In this document: positions 1 through 6,852 of the stretch, one piece after another
Position numbering within the stretch: the stretch's first letter is position 1
Layout of the letters: the number at the start of each line of letters is the position of its first letter
NCBI GenBank assembly: GCA_027306955.1
Contig: DAHUXX010000227.1
Location: 1 to 9,500, forward strand
Reading direction: 5' to 3'
Length of the DNA stretch: 9,500 nt
From: Acetobacteraceae bacterium
Lineage (GTDB): Bacteria; Pseudomonadota; Alphaproteobacteria; Acetobacterales; Acetobacteraceae
Translations under genes and position numbers: made by a program
Notes under the pieces: generated by a model
What the model saw: only the letters and a program-made list of their open reading frames with translations
Databases searched by the model: none
What the model was told of the DNA's origin: nothing

Positions 1-577
1 TGTGCAGCTTCGCCAGCGCACGGCGCCACTTGGTCTCGTGGTGGTCGTCGAACAGCAGCGCCGCGTCGGCCGGCACCGTGAGCCAGGCGTTCTTGCGCAT
101 CTCCTCGTCGAGCTGGCCGGGCGACCAGCCGGCATAGCCGAGCGCGAGCAGGCTCTCGCGCGGCCCGCCGCCCTCGGCGATCGCCTTGAGGATGTCGTGG
201 CTCGCGGTCAGCGCCAGCGCGTCGTCCACCCGCAGGCTGCCCTCGCCGGTCCAGTCCGTGGTGTGCAGCACGAAGCCACGCGCGTTCTCGACCGGGCCGC
301 CATGGCACAGCCGGATGGAGCGCGCCGGCGGCACCGGCTTGATGTCGAGCTGCTTCAGCAGGTCCTCGAAGCTGGGCGCCGCGAGCGGGCGGTTCAGCAC
401 CAGCCCCATCGCCCCCTCCGGCGTGTGGGCGCAGAGGAATACCACGCTCTGGGTGAAGCGCGGGTCCTCCATGCCGGGCATGGCGATGAGCAGCTGGCCG
501 GTGAGGTTGTCGCCGCCCTCCCCGGGGCCCTGCCCGTCCTCCTCCCGCTTGCGCCTGCGCCCGGTGTCCTCGCTCAT
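1..577 (-). CDS. YqgE/AlgH family protein (UPF0301), 3' end cut by window edge
   Basis: The minus strand from the ATG at 577 stays open for 192 codons to the window edge, so the gene lacks only its last residues. The protein shows the YqgE/AlgH (UPF0301, DUF179) pattern: a hydrophobic strand and small loop GQLLIAMPGMEDPRF at about 27-41, the VVFLCAH strand at 45-51, EGAMGLVLNRP at 54-64, the GGPVE loop at 93-97, GYAGWSPGQLDEE at 148-159, and a C-terminal DDHHETKWRRAL segment at 178-188. Family members are usually about 185-205 residues, so perhaps 10-15 residues are missing. The biochemical role of the family is poorly known; a link to alginate regulation was proposed for AlgH in Pseudomonas. 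The first about 22 residues are charged and probably disordered. No clear Shine-Dalgarno precedes the ATG. The gene diverges from the peroxiredoxin gene across 158 bp. Confidence 0.93.
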   Translation of the reverse strand, partial: MSEDTGRRRKREEDGQGPGEGGDNLTGQLLIAMPGMEDPRFTQSVVFLCAHTPEGAMGLVLNRPLAAPSFEDLLKQLDIKPVPPARSIRLCHGGPVENARGFVLHTTDWTGEGSLRVDDALALTASHDILKAIAEGGGPRESLLALGYAGWSPGQLDEEMRKNAWLTVPADAALLFDDHHETKWRRALAKLH

Positions 578-631
578 GGTCGGGCTATGTTGCGCCGCCC
601 CACTCCGCGCGCAAGTCCGGCGCTCCCAATC

Positions 632-660
632 GTGACAGGTGGGGCGCGGCAAGGTAGGAA
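632..660 (+). promoter_or_regulatory. candidate sigma70-type promoter for the peroxiredoxin gene
   Basis: GTGACA at 632-637 matches the -35 consensus at five of six positions. It is followed after 17 bp by TAGGAA at 655-660, a weak -10 with three of six matches. It would give a leader of about 70 nt ahead of the ATG at 736. This is pattern matching only in a GC-rich region, so it is a suggestion. Confidence 0.25.
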
Positions 661-735
661 GCGTCGGCCGCCCGGGGGGATGGACGCCGTGGCGGCAGGG
701 TTCGCGAAAATCAACGGTCGAACGGAGAGGCGAGG

Positions 736-1212
736 ATGATCAAGGTCGGGGACAAGCTGCCGTCGATGAAACTGTCGATGGCGACACCGGAGGGGCCCAA
801 GGAGGTTTCGACCGACGACGTGTTCAAGGGGAAGGTGGTGATGTTCGCCGTTCCCGGCGCCTTCACCCCGACCTGCAGCGCCAAGCACCTGCCGGGCTTC
901 CTGCAGAGCTACGACGCGATCAAGGCCAAGGGCGTGGACAGCGTCGTCTGCATGGCGGTGAACGACGCCTTCGTCATGGGCGCCTGGGCCAAGGACCAGG
1001 GCGTGGATGGCCGCATCGTGATGCTGGCCGACGGCGCCGGCGCCTTCACCAAGGCGCTGGGGCTGGAGCTCGACCTGGTCGCCCGCGGCCTCGGCGTGCG
1101 CAGCCAGCGCTTCGCCCTCGTCGCCGAGAACGGGGTGGTCAGGCACCTCGCCGTCGAGGCGCCGGGCGGCTTCGACGTGAGCCGCGCCGAGGCGGTGCTC
1201 GCCACGCTATAG
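736..1212 (+). CDS. type II (Prx5/PrxII-like) thiol peroxiredoxin
   Basis: This 158-residue protein is a redoxin-fold peroxidase that reduces H2O2 and organic hydroperoxides in the cytoplasm, with thiols from glutaredoxin, glutathione or thioredoxin. The peroxidatic cysteine is C47 in the PGAFTPTCS motif at 40-48, with T44 in the expected PxxxTxxC arrangement. A second cysteine, C72 in VVCMAVND, lies 25 residues later, the spacing of the two conserved cysteines of plant and bacterial PrxII. The conserved arginine is probably R125 (RSQRFAL). Length is typical of the stand-alone family, so there is no fused glutaredoxin domain. The start is supported by GGAGAGG at 724-730, 5 nt before the ATG. 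The gene converges on the DNA methyltransferase gene and overlaps it by 6 bp at the stop codons, so no terminator can lie between them. The family assignment is firm; the preferred electron donor cannot be read from sequence. Confidence 0.95.
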   Translation: MIKVGDKLPSMKLSMATPEGPKEVSTDDVFKGKVVMFAVPGAFTPTCSAKHLPGFLQSYDAIKAKGVDSVVCMAVNDAFVMGAWAKDQGVDGRIVMLADGAGAFTKALGLELDLVARGLGVRSQRFALVAENGVVRHLAVEAPGGFDVSRAEAVLATL

Positions 1213-2250
1213 TTCCAGGGGTCCCAGCTCGATCGGTCGGGGCGTGACCACGTAGAGCAGCTCCTTGTTGCGCACGTGGGAGACGCGCCCGACCTTCTCG
1301 CCGGCCGGGTTGTAGATGCCGATCCTGGCGCCGACATAGCGCGCGTGGTCCAGTTCGATCACGCGTAGCTGCCCACGCGAGGCAAGCATCGTCTCGATCG
1401 CCTCGCGAGCGAGGTAGCCCTCGTTGTTGAACGACACGACGAGCGAGGGTGAGCGCAGCGCTGCGATGGTGCGCGCGAGCGCCGGGCCGATGGCGCCGCG
1501 GGCGTTGAACGCGCTCTTGCGGCTCTTCACGTCCACCCGCTTGCAGGCGACGCCATAGACCGCCGGCTTGTCCCAGCGGATCAGCGTCTCCCAGACATGG
1601 TAGTTCGCGAGATAGGCGTGCTGGTTGTAGGGCGGGTCGAGATAGGCGACATCCGCCTCGATCGTGCCCGCCACCTCCTGCGCATCCCCCATCAGCGCCT
1701 GGCAGGCGCCGGCAGCCGGGCGCGGCAGCAGTGCCGGCATGCGCAGCTCCAGGTCGTTGTAGGCGCGCGGCGCCCAGCGCTTCATGTAGGCCATCTGCAG
1801 CCCGGCGGTGCTGTCCACCCGGTCCGCGGCCTCCATCAGGGCGACGAGCAGAATCGCCTCCAGCTCCGGCTCGGCAGCCATCGTGGCGATCGCCTCGCGG
1901 ATCGCGTCCACCCGCTCGCCGTTCTTCGGCTGGAAGAAGCGCGAACGCACGCAGAACGTTTCGGTGAAGTAACCGGCGCGGCCCGGCAGGCGCCCGAGAT
2001 CGGCCAGGATCGCGGGCACGCGCGCCTCCCAGCGCTCGCGGTCCGCCTGCACGTAGCAGGTCGCCAGCGCCGCCGCGTAGGCGTTGTGGTCGTTGGCGAT
2101 GACGCGGTAGCCCGCCGCCTTCAGCGTGTGGCCCACGCGCGCGGTGCCGGAGAACAGGTCGGCGACGGTCGCACCTTCCGGTGCGATCTCCCCGATCGCC
2201 GCCATGATGTGGCGCAGCAGCGCCCGCTTGGAGCCAATATACTTGATCAA
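1207..2250 (-). CDS. D12-class N6-adenine DNA methyltransferase, apparently orphan
   Basis: The 347-residue protein carries the motifs of D12 (Dam-like, alpha-class) adenine methyltransferases, which move a methyl group from SAM to N6 of adenine in a target site. Near the start is KYIGSKRALL (3-12), as in Dam-type enzymes. SAM-binding motif I is DLFSGTARVG at 31-40, and the catalytic motif IV is DPPY at 205-208. The C-terminal SFNNEGYL and YVGARIGIYNPAGEKVG segments fit the COG3392-like branch. The start is chosen as TTG at 2250-2248. It overlaps the rnhA stop (TTGA) and puts the conserved KYIGSK at residue 3; the in-frame ATG at 2340 would add 30 arginine-rich residues encoded inside rnhA. 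Translation is probably coupled to rnhA. No restriction endonuclease is visible nearby, so it may be a solitary regulatory or protective methylase. The recognition site cannot be predicted. Confidence 0.9.
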   Translation of the reverse strand: MIKYIGSKRALLRHIMAAIGEIAPEGATVADLFSGTARVGHTLKAAGYRVIANDHNAYAAALATCYVQADRERWEARVPAILADLGRLPGRAGYFTETFCVRSRFFQPKNGERVDAIREAIATMAAEPELEAILLVALMEAADRVDSTAGLQMAYMKRWAPRAYNDLELRMPALLPRPAAGACQALMGDAQEVAGTIEADVAYLDPPYNQHAYLANYHVWETLIRWDKPAVYGVACKRVDVKSRKSAFNARGAIGPALARTIAALRSPSLVVSFNNEGYLAREAIETMLASRGQLRVIELDHARYVGARIGIYNPAGEKVGRVSHVRNKELLYVVTPRPIELGPLEL

Positions 2251-2693
2251 CGATCCGAAGCCGCCTCGCGGGCGGCGGTCGCGAGCTGGTCGGCGCGCTC
2301 GTTCATCTCGTGGCCGGAATGGCCGCGCACCCATTTCCACTCGATCTCGTGCTTCTCCGCCGCCGCGAGCAGGCGCTGCCAGAGGTCCATGTTGGCGACC
2401 GGGTCGCCCGCGGCGTTGCGCCAGCGCCGCCGCACCCAGCCGTGCCGCCAGCGTGTGATGCCGAGGCGCACATATTCGCTGTCAGTGTGGAGCACCACGC
2501 GGCACGGCCGCTTCAGCGCTTCGAGCGCCGTCGCGGCGGCGGTGAGTTCCATGCGGTTGTTGGTGGTGGCGGGCTCGGCGCCGGAAAGCTCGCGCTCATG
2601 CTTGCCGCGCCGCAGGATCGCCGCCCACCCGCCGGGACCCGGGTTCGGCTTGCAGCCGCCATCGGTCCATATCTCGACCGCCTCAGAATCCAT
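2247..2693 (-). CDS. rnhA: ribonuclease HI
   Basis: RNase HI cuts the RNA strand of RNA-DNA hybrids and removes R-loops and primer remnants in the cytoplasm. The 148-residue protein has the full active site: D11 in WTDGGCKPNPGPGGW, E49 in NNRMELTA, D71 in HTDSEYV, D135 in NERADQLA, and the assisting H125 in GHSGH. The basic handle region IT-RWRHGWVRRRWRN lies around 79-93, as in the E. coli enzyme, and the length (E. coli has 155) is normal. The ATG at 2693 lies inside the end of thrB, giving an 11-bp overlap. The TGA at 2249-2247 overlaps the TTG start of the downstream methyltransferase. The ispH-thrB-rnhA order is, as far as I recall, common in alphaproteobacteria. Confidence 0.97.
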   Translation of the reverse strand: MDSEAVEIWTDGGCKPNPGPGGWAAILRRGKHERELSGAEPATTNNRMELTAAATALEALKRPCRVVLHTDSEYVRLGITRWRHGWVRRRWRNAAGDPVANMDLWQRLLAAAEKHEIEWKWVRGHSGHEMNERADQLATAAREAASDR

Positions 2694-3648
2694 ACGCCGC
2701 CTCGCCCGTCGCCGCCTGGTGGAAGCGCAGCCGGCGCAGATATTCGAGCGGGTCCTTGCGCGTCACCAGCGCGCCGGCCGGCGTGTTGATCCAGTCGTAG
2801 AGCCGCGTCGCCGCGAACCGCAGCGCGGCACCCGCGGCCAGCACCGGAAGCGCGGCCCGTTCCTCGCGCGTGAGCGGCCGCGCCGCGTCGTAGGCGTGGA
2901 TCAGCGCGCGCGATTTCGTGACGTTGTAGGAACTGTCGCTTTCAAAACACCAGGCATTGAGGCACACCGCGAGGTCGTAGGCATAGAAATCCGTCGCCGC
3001 GAAATAGAAGTCGATCAGCCCGGAAACCCGGCCCTCGAGAAAGAACACGTTGTCCGGAAACAGGTCGGCGTGGATATGCCCGCTCGGCAGGCGCCGCGGC
3101 CATCCGGCCAGGATCGGCTTCAGGCCGTCGCGCAGCTCCGCCGCGACCGGCGCCATCTCCCGCCCTGCCTCGCCGGTGGTGTCGCAACGCTCCAGCAACG
3201 GTCCCCAGGCACCGGGCCCGAGCCCATTGGCGCGGGTGGGCGCATAGCCCTCGCCCGCGCGGTGCAGCGCCGCGAGCGCTGCCCCGAGCGGCGCGCAATG
3301 CTCCGGGCGCACCCGTCGCGGCCAGATGCCGGGCAGGAAGGTGGTAATCGCCGCGGCCTTCCCCGCGAGCCGGCGCAGCGCCGACCCGTCGCGCCCGGCG
3401 ACCGGGCGCGGGCAGGCGATGCCGCGCGCCGCGAGATGCTGCATGAGGCCGAGGAACCACGGCAGGTCGGCGGGATCGACGCGCTTCTCATAGAGCGTGA
3501 GGATGAAGTCGCCCTGCGTGGTGCGCAGCGAGAAATTGCTGTTCTCCACGCCCTCCGCGATGCCGCGGAACGCGACGAGCTCGCCGATCGCGTAGTCGCC
3601 GAGGAACGAAGCCAGCGCCTCGTCCGAGACCTCCGTGTAGACCGCCAT
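2683..3648 (-). CDS. thrB: homoserine kinase, type II (APH-fold)
   Basis: Homoserine kinase phosphorylates L-homoserine with ATP to O-phosphohomoserine, the step before threonine synthase in threonine biosynthesis. The 321-residue protein belongs to the aminoglycoside-phosphotransferase-like (choline kinase fold) type used by many alpha- and gammaproteobacteria, not the GHMP type of E. coli. It begins MAVYTEVSDEALASFL, followed by the GVENSNF segment at about 33-39 and the LTLYEKRV strand with the ATP-site lysine. The Brenner motif HADLFPDN at 193-200 supplies catalytic D195 and N200, and GLIDFYFA carries metal-binding D213. The ATG at 3648 shares its A with the ispH stop (TGATG), which fixes the start and suggests coupling. 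The 3' end overlaps rnhA by 11 bp. The alternative would be another APH-family kinase, but the sequence and the location behind ispH fit ThrB well. Confidence 0.95.
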   Translation of the reverse strand: MAVYTEVSDEALASFLGDYAIGELVAFRGIAEGVENSNFSLRTTQGDFILTLYEKRVDPADLPWFLGLMQHLAARGIACPRPVAGRDGSALRRLAGKAAAITTFLPGIWPRRVRPEHCAPLGAALAALHRAGEGYAPTRANGLGPGAWGPLLERCDTTGEAGREMAPVAAELRDGLKPILAGWPRRLPSGHIHADLFPDNVFFLEGRVSGLIDFYFAATDFYAYDLAVCLNAWCFESDSSYNVTKSRALIHAYDAARPLTREERAALPVLAAGAALRFAATRLYDWINTPAGALVTRKDPLEYLRRLRFHQAATGEAAYGF

Positions 3649-4631
3649 CAGGCCGCCGAGAGCGCGGCCGGGAGTTTGAACGTCACGTCCTCGGTGGTGA
3701 CGCGCCGCTCCTCGACCGCGAGCGCGTAGCGTTCCCCGAGCCGCGCCAGTAGGCCCTGCACCAGCGATTCCGGCGCGGACGCCCCGGCGGTGATGCCGAC
3801 GACGGTCTCGCCCTGCAGCATGCTCCAGTCGAACGCTTCGGGTCCCTCCAGCAGCAGCGCGTGGGCGCCGGCCCGGCCCGCCACCTCGCACAGCCGCACC
3901 GTGTTGGAGGAGTTGGCGCTGCCCAGCACCAGCACCAGCCCCGCCTCCGCCGCCACGGCACGCACCGCGGCCTGGCGGTTGGTGGTGGCGTAGCAGATGT
4001 CCTCCTTCGCCGGCCCCGCGATCGCGGGGAAGCGCCGGCGCAGCACGGCAACGATCCCGGCGGCGTCCTCCACCGAGAGCGTGGTCTGCGTCACGAAGGC
4101 GAGCGGCCCGGGCGGCGGCGCCACGGTCCGGGCGTCGGCCACGGACTGCACCAGCGTCATCGCGCCCGGTTGCACCTGGCCCATCGTGCCCTCCACCTCC
4201 GGGTGGCCGGCATGGCCGATCATCAGGATGTGCCGGCCCGCCGCGGCGTGGCGCTCCGCCTCGCGATGCACCTTGGAGACCAGCGGGCAGGTGGCGTCGA
4301 AGGCAACGAGCCCCCTCGCGGCGGCGGCCAGCGGCACGGATTTCGCGACCCCGTGCGCGGAGAACACGACGCGGGCGCCGACCGGCACCGCGTCCAGCTC
4401 CTCGACAAACACGGCGCCTTGCGCGGCCAGCGCGCCGACGACGACGCGGTTGTGCACGATCTCGTGGCGCACATAGACCGGCGCGCCATGACATTTCAGC
4501 GCCTCCTCCACGACCCGCACGGCGCGGTCCACCCCGGCGCAGAAGCCGCGCGGCGCCGCCAGCAGCACGCGCAGCCGCGGCAACGCTGGGGCGGGGCGGG
4601 AGTTTCGGGCACGGGCGCTATCGGCTGGCAT
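3648..4631 (-). CDS. ispH: 4-hydroxy-3-methylbut-2-enyl diphosphate reductase
   Basis: IspH (LytB) is the last enzyme of the MEP isoprenoid pathway. It reductively converts HMBPP to IPP and DMAPP with a 4Fe-4S cluster. The three cluster cysteines are present: C31 in PRGFCAGVDRA, C115 in DATCPLVSKVH and C213 in KEDICYATTNRQ. The active-site HPEVEGTMGQ (H143, E145) and the terminal-domain SANSSNT and ITAGASAPE motifs are also complete. With the ATG at 4631 the protein is 327 residues, with an about 20-residue extension before the conserved LRVLLAAPRGFC. The frame stays open further upstream, and ATGs at 4715 and 4712 would add 28 or 27 residues. None of these starts has a good ribosome site, so the start is less certain than the identity. 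It heads the cluster with thrB, rnhA and the methyltransferase, and diverges from a lipoprotein gene. Confidence 0.95.
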   Translation of the reverse strand: MPADSARARNSRPAPALPRLRVLLAAPRGFCAGVDRAVRVVEEALKCHGAPVYVRHEIVHNRVVVGALAAQGAVFVEELDAVPVGARVVFSAHGVAKSVPLAAAARGLVAFDATCPLVSKVHREAERHAAAGRHILMIGHAGHPEVEGTMGQVQPGAMTLVQSVADARTVAPPPGPLAFVTQTTLSVEDAAGIVAVLRRRFPAIAGPAKEDICYATTNRQAAVRAVAAEAGLVLVLGSANSSNTVRLCEVAGRAGAHALLLEGPEAFDWSMLQGETVVGITAGASAPESLVQGLLARLGERYALAVEERRVTTEDVTFKLPAALSAA

Positions 4632-4720
4632 CGGGCGTGGCGGCTCCGGCGTGGTCGCGCCCGGTTGATCGCAGGCTTGGACGCGAACGGGGCGGCGTGA
4701 CGGCAACGGCATCATGAAGG

Positions 4721-4750
4721 CGTGTCGGACGAAGACGTGTCGGACGAAGA
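4721..4750. repeat. perfect 15-bp tandem duplication upstream of ispH
   Basis: The unit cgtgtcggacgaaga occurs twice in a row, at 4721-4735 and 4736-4750, without mismatch. It sits in the 240-bp region between the divergent ispH and lipoprotein genes. It falls outside both chosen coding regions, about 90 bp upstream of the chosen ispH start. It could be a paired protein-binding site or simply a slippage product. Confidence 0.9.
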
Positions 4751-4752
4751 CG

Positions 4753-4781
4753 GGGCAGACATAGAGGCCCTTCCCCTGGCC
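4753..4781 (-). promoter_or_regulatory. weak candidate promoter for ispH
   Basis: On the minus strand a TTGCCG element is followed after 17 bp by TATGTC, reading leftward just upstream of the 15-bp tandem repeat. The matches to -35 and -10 consensus are four and three of six. If used, the 15-bp repeat would fall in the initially transcribed leader of the ispH cluster. Evidence is by eye only, and the coordinates are approximate by one or two bases. Confidence 0.18.
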
Positions 4782-4871
4782 GGCAATGCACGGCATGGAG
4801 ACGTAACAGCTGACGGCGATCACGGCGGAGGGCTCATGGCGCGGCACGGCGACGACAAGGGGATGGCATGC

Positions 4872-5402
4872 ATGGCACGGCGACAGGCGGGGCGGTGGCT
4901 CGCCGGCGCGCTCGCGGCCCTCGCACTCGCCGGCTGCACGCCGACCGGGTTTCCCCCCGCCTGCCCACAGCTCTCGCTGATCAAGAACGCCTCCACCCTG
5001 GTGCAGGTCGCGGGCAAGGCGAACCAGCGCGACATCCGCGACCTGGTGCTGGCGGCGCGCATCGAGGCGGTGCCGGCGAGCTGCAACTTCGCCGCCGCGC
5101 GGACGGTGGGGGCGCAGCTGCGGGTGCAGTTCACCGTGGAACGCGGCCCGGCGGCGACCAGCCCTGATGTGCAGCTGCACTATTTCGTAGCCGCGACGCA
5201 CGGCAACACCATCCTCGACGAGAAGGACTTCGTCGTGAAGGGCGTCTTCCCCTCGAACGCCGACCAGATGACGCTGGTCGGCGAGCCCATCAATTTCCGC
5301 TTTCCGGTGGGCGCCGACCAGTCCGCCGCCGGCTACCAGATCTACGTCGGCTTCCGCCTGACCAAGGCGCAGCTCGATTACAACCGCGCCCACGGCATCT
5401 AG
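4872..5402 (+). CDS. putative outer-membrane lipoprotein of unknown function
   Basis: The 176-residue product starts with a basic n-region (MARRQAGRW), a hydrophobic stretch LAGALAALALAG, and a lipobox L19-A20-G21-C22. This predicts export, lipid attachment at C22 and signal cleavage by LspA. Residue +2 is Thr, not Asp, which favours sorting to the outer membrane. The mature part has two further cysteines (C31, C71) that might form a disulfide. It then has a beta-rich stretch (QLRVQFTVERGP, VQLHYFVAATHGN, KDFVVKGVF, INFRFPVGA, YQIYVGFRL), suggesting a beta-sandwich-like domain. I do not recognise the family. The start at 4872 is supported by AAGGGG at 4857-4862; a longer form from ATG 4836 with GGAGGG at 4827-4832 is also possible. 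The gene diverges from ispH and converges on the FkbM-like gene with 9 bp between the stops. Confidence 0.8.
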   Translation: MARRQAGRWLAGALAALALAGCTPTGFPPACPQLSLIKNASTLVQVAGKANQRDIRDLVLAARIEAVPASCNFAAARTVGAQLRVQFTVERGPAATSPDVQLHYFVAATHGNTILDEKDFVVKGVFPSNADQMTLVGEPINFRFPVGADQSAAGYQIYVGFRLTKAQLDYNRAHGI

Positions 5403-5411
5403 CGGCCGGGC

Positions 5412-6767
5412 TCAGGCCAGCACCGGCCCGAGGAAGCGCCCCCAGGCATAGGCGTTGCTGGCCGCCCCCTCCTCCATGGCGGTCGCCAGCACGGCGCGAT
5501 GACGGCCCTGCGCCGGCGGGAAGCCGAGCACCAGCCGGGTACTGCCACCGGCGGCGAGCGCGCGCGTCTCGGTCGCGACAATGTCCCCCGCCTCGGTCTC
5601 CAGGCTCGCCGTGAAGCGGATCTTCCCGCCGCCCGGTCCGGCATGGGCAAGCCCCGTCTCCAGCCGCGTTTGGCCGGCGAGCGTGCGCGCGAAGAGTGCC
5701 CGCGCCGTGCTCCCAGGCGCCGGCGCATGCAGCTGGAACCCGCCCTCGCCGGTAAGGAAGAACCCCCACGGCTCGCGCAGCACCCCCTCCAGCCGCAGCG
5801 GCGCCACCCCCGGCTCCTCCTGGATCAGCGCGAGGCGGCGCGGGCGTGGCACCGGCAGGTGGCGCGGCGCCAGGCGCTCGGCGATATCGATCGGGGCGTA
5901 GCGCTCGACGCCGTGGGTTGTGACCTTGAACGCACCCTGCCCGAACGGGGCGTCCTCAAGCAGCGCGGGGTCGAGCACCGCCGGCTGCTCACCGAACGGC
6001 TCCGCGTGGCGGACGATGGCGAGCGCGTCGAGCCCGCCGATCCAGGAAGGCCCGGGGGCGGCAAGCAGCGTCTCGGCGGCAGCCGGGAAATCCGCGACGA
6101 CAAGGTCGGCCGCCGCCCAGCCCAGCAGGCCGAGCAGCGAGGGGACGGTATGGGCGCGCAGTCGCCGCGCCTCGAGCGGTAGCCGGTCGGTGAACCGCGC
6201 CGACCAGCCGGCGCCGTCCTCGCGCATCGGCCCGATACGCGAGGACGAATGCCACACCGCGGCCTGCACCGCGCGGATGCGTGCATAGGGTGCGGTGTTC
6301 TGCAGCAGCAGGCGCACCAGCGGCGCCAGCGGCTCCACCGCCGCAAGTTCGGCCTCGGGAAAGCGGCGGGCCAGCGCCACGGTGAGGTAGCCGCCGCCGG
6401 CGCCGAGCACCAGGATCCGGCGCGGCTCGGAGCGCAGCGGGAAGGACGCGAACCCGTCGCGGACGCAGCGCGCGATGGCGGCCACATCGGGGGTGGCGCA
6501 GCGGAACGCCAGCGGATGGCCGAGCTCCGGCAGTAGCGCATGGCCGAGCCCGGTACCCGAGGCCCCGAAACGCGCCAGTGCCGCGAAATAGGCCGCGCGC
6601 AGCGCCGCGTCGGCGGGCGAGACGATCAGCTTCCCCGCCGCCTCGTGCAGGGTCAGCATCTCGGCCTGCAACGTGCCCGGCGCTGGAAGTGGGGGTGCTG
6701 GAAGTGGGGGCGCGGCGGCCGGCAGTGGGCCGGGCTCGGGGGATGCGGTGGAGGGGGGCGCGAGCAT
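5412..6767 (-). CDS. FkbM-like SAM-dependent methyltransferase-fold protein with extra C-terminal domain
   Basis: The 451-residue product has a proline/alanine-rich N-terminus (about 1-33) and a helical segment at 37-105. A Rossmann methyltransferase core follows: motif I ILVLGAGGGYLT at 118-129 and acidic strand end VEP with E145. A later stretch, HTVPSLLGLLG...DLVVADFPAAAETLLAAP (about 206-238), resembles the FkbM signature that follows 'D-L-L-K-x-D-x-E-G-x-E'. Here the Lys and Glu-Gly are replaced by Ala and Pro-Ala, so catalysis is uncertain. The last 120 residues (about 325-451) look like a beta-rich accessory domain. The substrate is unknown. The ATG at 6767 is the first possible ATG/GTG/TTG after an in-frame stop near 6860, but it lacks a Shine-Dalgarno. 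The ATG at 6659 (residue 37) is an alternative that removes the proline-rich part. The gene stands alone on its strand between convergent and divergent neighbours. Confidence 0.75.
   Translation of the reverse strand: MLAPPSTASPEPGPLPAAAPPLPAPPLPAPGTLQAEMLTLHEAAGKLIVSPADAALRAAYFAALARFGASGTGLGHALLPELGHPLAFRCATPDVAAIARCVRDGFASFPLRSEPRRILVLGAGGGYLTVALARRFPEAELAAVEPLAPLVRLLLQNTAPYARIRAVQAAVWHSSSRIGPMREDGAGWSARFTDRLPLEARRLRAHTVPSLLGLLGWAAADLVVADFPAAAETLLAAPGPSWIGGLDALAIVRHAEPFGEQPAVLDPALLEDAPFGQGAFKVTTHGVERYAPIDIAERLAPRHLPVPRPRRLALIQEEPGVAPLRLEGVLREPWGFFLTGEGGFQLHAPAPGSTARALFARTLAGQTRLETGLAHAGPGGGKIRFTASLETEAGDIVATETRALAAGGSTRLVLGFPPAQGRHRAVLATAMEEGAASNAYAWGRFLGPVLA
6681..6710. repeat. 15-bp in-frame tandem duplication in the FkbM-like gene
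   Basis: Two 15-bp units at 6681-6695 and 6696-6710 differ only in their first base. On the minus strand they encode the pentapeptide PLPAP twice (residues 21-30) in the proline-rich N-terminal part. The duplication keeps the frame. Confidence 0.9.
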
Positions 6768-6852
6768 GGCGCGAGGATGGCCCAGCGCCGCGCCGGACTC
6801 CAGAGCCGCCGCGCAAGGCCCGTCGAGGAGCCGGATAACCAGCTTCAGGGCG

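Noticed and set aside
596..646. 8-bp inverted repeat cgccccac / gtggggcg with 35-bp loop between yqgE and the peroxiredoxin gene
   Set aside because: Low-complexity GC-rich arms with a long loop are expected by chance in this base composition.
700..723. gttcg...cgaac dyad and ttcgcgaa palindrome upstream of the peroxiredoxin, considered as a second LexA or redox-regulator site
   Set aside because: The GTTC/GAAC halves are inverted, not direct, with wrong spacing for the alphaproteobacterial box, and the arms are only 5 bp.
2251..2340. ATG at 2340 as start of the DNA methyltransferase
   Set aside because: It would add 30 Arg-rich residues encoded within rnhA; the conserved KYIGSK begins two codons after the TTG that overlaps the rnhA stop.
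1597..3729. Very long plus-strand open frame opposite the methyltransferase, rnhA and thrB genes
   Set aside because: It is the antisense of three confidently identified genes; long shadow frames are usual at this G+C and the peptide is arginine/alanine-rich with no recognisable domain.
4632..5393. N-terminal extension of IspH up to 5393
   Set aside because: The extension is the antisense of the lipoprotein gene and matches nothing in IspH, whose conserved part starts near residue 20 of the chosen form.
5403..5440. GC-rich inverted sequence cgggc...gcccg at the convergent lipoprotein/FkbM-like junction as a terminator
   Set aside because: Arms are only 5 bp, overlap coding sequence and lack a T-run.
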